Below are positions 59,889 through 64,000 of a stretch of DNA of 64,000 bases, in pieces (positions within the stretch are counted from its first letter, which is position 1; every line of letters starts with the position of its first letter). The DNA lies in the NCBI GenBank assembly GCA_036429605.1, contig JAVFKD010000016.1:558001-622000 (forward strand), given 5' to 3'. The DNA comes from Cladobotryum mycophilum. Its lineage: Eukaryota > Ascomycota > Sordariomycetes > Hypocreales > Hypocreaceae. The notes beneath the pieces were generated by a model. That model ran no database searches and was not told the origin of the DNA. It saw only the letters and a program-made list of their open reading frames with translations. The position numbers were made by a program, and so were the translations under genes.

Positions 59889-60557
59889 ATGGGCTCCATC
59901 CCAGGCGACCAAGAGCATAACGAGCTCGATTCCATCCGCCCCATCTTCAAGGCCTCCTCTTCCTCCTCTTCTTCTCCAGAGTCTCCCAGGATTCAATCAA
60001 CCATCAAGGCCTTATCCCTGATTCCTCACATCGAAGGCGGCTACTACGCAGTCACCGACATCTCCACCGTCATGGTCCCGTCCCCTTACCCGCCCACCCC
60101 TCTCTCCCAGGGAACCGTCGACATCGTGGGCGGTCTCCAGCCAGACTTTGACTACTACCTTCGCCGCCTCTCCACCACAATCTTCTACTTCCTGACCCCT
60201 ACCCGTCCCCAGGGCTCGTTCCATCGCAACCGCAGTCGCATCATGCACACCCTGCACCGCGGCCGGGGTCGCTACGTGCTCATTCACCCAGACGGACGTG
60301 TTGAGAGCTTCATCGTTGGAAACAACATTAAGGGTGGCGAGAAGCTTCAGTGGGTCGTCGAGGGTGGTGTGTGGAAGGCCAGCTATCTCCTCGACGCGGG
60401 GGACGGCAAGGCAGGCGAAAATGAAGGTCTGCTCATCTCAGAGACTGTGGTTCCTGGCTTCGAGTACGCCGATCACGAGTTCCTCTCCCGTGAGCGTTGC
60501 GAGGAAATCCTTCCCAAAGAGACAGCCAAGCAGCTTGAGTGGCTTGTCAAGCATTGA
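59889..60557 (+). CDS. DUF985 / cupin-5 family protein
   Basis: Intronless, 222 aa. It starts MGSIPGDQEHNELDSIRPIF after a C/T-rich leader. A Ser-rich linker (SSSSSSSPES) precedes the cupin. Family blocks: IQSTIKALSLIPHIEGGYYA, the first cupin motif STTIFYFLTPTRPQGSFHRN, then MHTLHRGRGRYVLIHPDG, the second-half LQWVVEGGVWKASYLL and VVPGFEYADHEFLSRERCEE. The arrangement EGGYY...FHR...GRY...WKASYL...PGFEYADHEF is diagnostic of the family. Members are small beta-barrel proteins of unknown reaction. Confidence 0.9.
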   Translation: MGSIPGDQEHNELDSIRPIFKASSSSSSSPESPRIQSTIKALSLIPHIEGGYYAVTDISTVMVPSPYPPTPLSQGTVDIVGGLQPDFDYYLRRLSTTIFYFLTPTRPQGSFHRNRSRIMHTLHRGRGRYVLIHPDGRVESFIVGNNIKGGEKLQWVVEGGVWKASYLLDAGDGKAGENEGLLISETVVPGFEYADHEFLSRERCEEILPKETAKQLEWLVKH

Positions 60558-60846
60558 TCGATCAGAGAACCCCGAATAGGGCCGAGTGGCAACATGGATA
60601 CATGTCGGGAATGAATCAGCAATGCGCAAAGGACAATGTGCATAAGTATGAATAAAGGCTGGGGTTCAGTGTTGGTTGATGGAGACCACCACATCAGAGG
60701 AAGCCACTAGACCAAATTACGCAAACATTGCTTCGTGTGTACAGTAGAAGAGAAGATGTACTGTTATAGTTAGGCGGCAAACGTGCTTTTTTCATCATTA
60801 TTTTCCCCACACATGGCCTCGAATTGTCAGTCGTGTTCTCTAATTT
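60558..60846. terminator. Shared 3' flank of two convergent genes
   Basis: 289 bp between the cupin stop (+) and the methyltransferase stop (-). AT-rich centre, no gene. Confidence 0.4.
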
Positions 60847-62343
60847 TCATGTTTTTCTTTTTCCAAAAATTTCCACCTTGAGACATGCACCAGGGTCATA
60901 TTGATGGGCTTCATCGGTAGGGTCCTGGCCTTCGTCTCGACCCCCCGCTAAGCTGGGTTTCCTCCCCCATACAACATGGAAAGGTAAATACGCATGGATG
61001 CGAGGGTCCGAAATTTCTCGTCTCACATCTACTAGTCCAACCTAGAAACCAGCCGTTAGTGTTACTTCTTCTTCCTATTCTTCTTCTTCATCATCATGCA
61101 ATGTTTACAACTCCACATACCTGGATTTGTTCCGCTGTTTGGTTAAACACTCGATGGAAGAATCCAAGTGTAAAGCCGCTTAACCCCGACTGCATATTCT
61201 GTTCCCACATCATGCCGATATCTTTGAGCCTCTCGTCTCTAGGCCAGCCGTTGAGGGAATCTTGAAAATACGCTCATGTATATCCACGAAGCCAACTCGT
61301 TCATAGATGCCCCGTAGGCGGTTAGCCCAGCTAAGTGGCCGCAGAGAAGCATCTGCTGCGACCTCGAGGTCGCGGAACCAGCACGCCATGGCACAATTTG
61401 GATCTAGAGTTCCATCGTCGCACGATAGTGTAACTTGGAGTTCTTGGGATTCGAACCAGCCGCCAGGGTTGAGCGCTTCGAATGCTTGTTTGGCAATTTG
61501 CTCCTCGTACGAATTCCAACAGGCACCGGTGTTTCGGGTATGAATGTAATCGAACTTTTCCGTATAGTCCCATGATTCCGACCTATAAATACAGGGTCAG
61601 TACAAAGCGTCTCGATTGTAAATGGGGGTAAGGGAGGCTTACGAATCCTCAACATAGAATTCGACGTTGGGTGGGACCACTTCAGGTTGAATAGGTGATA
61701 AATCAGTGGCAATGACTCTGGAAGTTTGAAACCGATCGCCCATAGCAATAGGCCAGTCCCCGGTTCCAGTAGCAATGTCGAGAATTGTGTACGGGTGGTG
61801 TTTGTTGAGAGGAGCGAAGAAGAGCTTACCGCCCATGAGCATCTTCAATGTTTCGTTTTGAAGCTCCAATCGCTCTCGCTCGGCTAGATCATTGGGAAAG
61901 GCGTAGGCTGCAGGAGTCAAGGTTAGACGACGAACATGGGAGTCCGACTTTGGGCTGGAGATGACTTACATCCTTCCCTGTAAGCATGATAGGTCCGTCC
62001 AAAAAGCTCTGGGAAATTGGTGACACTATCTGTGAGCGACATGCTATCATCCGAGAAGCTATTCAAGTTAGGATATGTGCACGAAAAGAAACAATCAGGG
62101 AGCGGAAACGGCTACTCACAAGGCCTCTATTCTGGGCTAAAATAGATGTTAGTATTTTTTTCATGGGATGGATAGCATATATTAGTAGTAGTACGGAGAA
62201 CTTACATCTGGCTCAATGAAGCTGCTCTGGGACGAATTGGAGTTGGAGAGATTGAAGGTGAATTCGTATCCGTCATAATTGGAGCCTGTCCTGTCACGGC
62301 CATGCTCTGGCGATGAACCGCCTTGTGAGATGTCATCACTCAT
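60847..62343 (-). CDS. LaeA-like SAM-dependent methyltransferase (one apparent frameshift, 17-nt microexon)
   Basis: Exons (minus) are 62343-62206, 62136-62120 (17 nt), 62058-61970, 61907-61643, 61582-61121 and 61041-60847; introns are 60-79 bp. Corrected length is 388 aa. It starts MSDDISQGGSSPEHGRDRTG, a disordered head. Then come ELFGRTYHAYREG and ERLELQNETLKMLMGGKLFF. The SAM motif is TILDIATGTGDWPIAMGDRF, followed by VIATDLSPIQPEVVPPNVEF, EKFDYIHTRNTGACWNSY and ALNPGGWFESQELQVTL. The C-terminus is DVRREISDPRIHAYLPFHVV then WGRKP. Relatives of Aspergillus LaeA regulate secondary metabolism and development; whether this is the orthologue or one of the many paralogues is not decidable here. 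One base is missing at 61255-61257 (FKIP then LNGWPRDERLKDIGMMW). As written the protein would stop early. Confidence 0.85.
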
Positions 62344-64000
62344 TGTTGACGGTGTTGGGTGGTTTAATTGAAAATGATGCTTCGATATGAGAATAAGAAT
62401 ATGCCGGTTCTTACGTCGAACAGAAGATGGGAGGAAGGGAAAAAAGACGTGGAGGGATGGACGGTGGGGATATAAGAGGCACGAGGTGGTTCCTAGCCTG
62501 ACTAGACGAGGCGATACGCGATGTGAATTAACGGATTGGCGGATAGATGTAAGCCTTGGATATCGAACGATGAAGACTATTAAACAAGGTATAGGCAGAA
62601 AGGCCTGGGGGTGTATTCCGTAGAGAGAGAAAAATAATGGGGTCAACCCAAACTGTCGGAAATGATCCAAACGGGGCGACGGGGCTACCAGGATGGAATG
62701 GATGAAGCGAGAGGTTCAACCAACTGCATAAGACGTTTCCGTTTCGGCACTACCCTGCCGTCGCGGTTGGACCGAACAGGCGGTAGCAGCAGATTTGGAT
62801 TGAAGGGGAGGAGGAGGAGATATGCACCGATCTTGGTTGATGTCGACAACGCATGAATTGATGAGCGGGAAGTGGCAGGATGTATGTATGGTCGTCATTA
62901 ATATCATGCCAAAAGGAGATGGTTGTAGTAGTAGCAATGGTTCCCTCCTCCACTGCTGACCAACAACACAACCATGATATGTTTGTCTTTTTCAGGGTGC
63001 AAAAAGCGGGCAGCACGAGAACAATGGAGAAGCAAGTGGGAAGGAAAGAGTAAAAAGTTCACGGGTGAAGAAACAAAAGAGACACTGCTTCTGTTCCTGT
63101 GCAAGAGCAGATTAAAGGTGGCCGCGGCAGACACGGGGGGGTCAGGGTCTGAGGTAAGTTGAAGGGGAAAAAAGGTGACCAGCGCATGCAAAACAAAACG
63201 GGACATGAGTCCAGTCCAATCAATCCCATGTACTCCGTAATGTAGCCAAGAAACCACAGAGTTGGCGCACAGTCCAAGCGCGACGAAGCTTTCCAGGACC
63301 CAAGAAGCTGGTTCAGCCGAAATAGTGTCGAAGAGATATGGATATCGGCCGGATTAAGTGGAGAGGGGTGGGAAGAAGGGGGCGAGAAAAATAGGTGGTC
63401 CAGAAGGGTGTAAGAAAGTGTGATGGCAGCATGGTCTGTTTTCGGTTGCATAACAGAGATCCCCAAGCTCCCTCCCCCTCATCTCTCTCTCTCTCTGTGT
63501 CTGCCCAAGCTAGACAGCAATAAGCTTAAAATGAGATTAGCACCGCACACCCCTGGCTCGCACCACACAAGCGACATGGAGACTTGTTGTCGTTGTTATT
63601 GTTGTCGTTGTTCTGAAGTGGACTGCAGAAGGAAATAAAGACGGTCAACGGTCTAGGAGTGCAATTGGAGTGCTTGTGTCCTCAGTCAGTGCCCTGAGTG
63701 AGGGCCTCTGAAGGTGCTTTCTCATAGCGCCACGCACCGTCCTTTTGTTTTGGTGGTGTGGCCGAATCCCAACCGTTTGGGTCGGGTGTCTCCTGCCCGT
63801 TTACCCGCTTCTTGAAAGGCTCACATTTCCCAAGTTGTTTAGGACAAGGGCCTCGGGTTGGGGGGTGCTGAGGGTGGTAGTTTGGTAGGGGTGGTGGTGG
63901 TGGTAGGCGTAGGGTAGGGTAAGGGTAAGCAACCTAGAAGCCAGGACCCAACGCCAGCCAAAGTCAAAACCAAAGCCAAGGCCAAGGAGAGGAGAGGAGA
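62344..64000. promoter_or_regulatory. 1.65 kb upstream of the LaeA-like gene, no gene seen
   Basis: No supported gene to the window end. One TACTCCGTA at 63231-63239. GT/TG-rich sequence at about 63.88-63.93 kb and GGAGA repeats at the very end. Confidence 0.4.

Noticed and set aside
1..64000. Transposons, CRISPR arrays, 5S rRNA, secondary-metabolite backbone genes
   Set aside because: I searched by eye for transposase, reverse transcriptase, long terminal repeats, regular spacers, 5S-like internal boxes and PKS/NRPS motifs and found none; the LaeA-like and NmrA-like genes alone do not make a cluster.

Overview
The window is nuclear DNA of a filamentous ascomycete. The genes carry many short introns (mostly 50-100 bp) with GT...CTAAC/CTGAC...AG signals. 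Intergenic stretches are long and rich in microsatellites. Three intron-bearing eukaryotic tRNA genes are present. The gene set (LaeA-like methyltransferase, NmrA-like reductase, 5-oxoprolinase, Aco2-type aconitase, Nup85, SCY1-like pseudokinase) fits Pezizomycotina, probably Sordariomycetes/Hypocreales; the class is an inference. I see no transposon, viral, CRISPR or bacterial-type element, and no secondary-metabolite backbone gene.

Layout. 0-1 kb: the 3' end of an AT-hook-like gene, then tRNA-Leu(CAG) and tRNA-Arg(ACG). 1.9-6.1 kb: 5-oxoprolinase (+). 8.8-10 kb: NmrA-like reductase (+). 11.9-13.7 kb: ADGF-type adenosine deaminase (-). 17 kb: small secreted cysteine-rich protein (+). 17.9-20 kb: AidB-like acyl-CoA dehydrogenase (-). 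21.3 kb: tRNA-His. A 4.6 kb gene-poor, repeat-rich stretch follows, ending at a small AN1 zinc-finger gene (26 kb). 27.6-29.2 kb: endonuclease III homologue (-). 29.8-31.3 kb: glutathione-dependent formaldehyde dehydrogenase (-), divergent from Nup85 (32.4-35.7 kb, +). 36.3-38.8 kb: mitochondrial aconitase paralogue (+). 40-42 kb: unknown protein (-). 44.3-46.9 kb: SCY1-like pseudokinase (+). 47.4-47.9 kb: ribosomal protein uS10 (-). 50.2 kb: small basic protein (+). 50.7-52.4 kb: PLP-dependent decarboxylase (-). 53.2-53.7 kb: short cytochrome b5 (-). 54.4-55.7 kb: OMA1-like protease (-). 56.1-57.4 kb: signal-anchored unknown protein (-). 59.9-60.6 kb: DUF985 cupin (+). 60.8-62.3 kb: LaeA-like methyltransferase (-).

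The genes are mostly unrelated housekeeping loci rather than a pathway cluster. Several act in mitochondria (aconitase, OMA1, probably others). Two touch glutathione metabolism (5-oxoprolinase, formaldehyde dehydrogenase), but they are 24 kb apart, so the link is probably coincidental.

The most useful observation for a reader is that five otherwise well-conserved genes are broken by single-base frame changes. Eight of the nine sit exactly at runs of 5-6 identical bases, which looks like systematic homopolymer undercalling rather than gene decay. Other points of interest: a GC-AG intron, a 17-nt microexon, a 6-nt first coding exon, a repair enzyme with a tail full of SUMO consensus motifs, and a recurrent non-coding TACTCCGTA motif.
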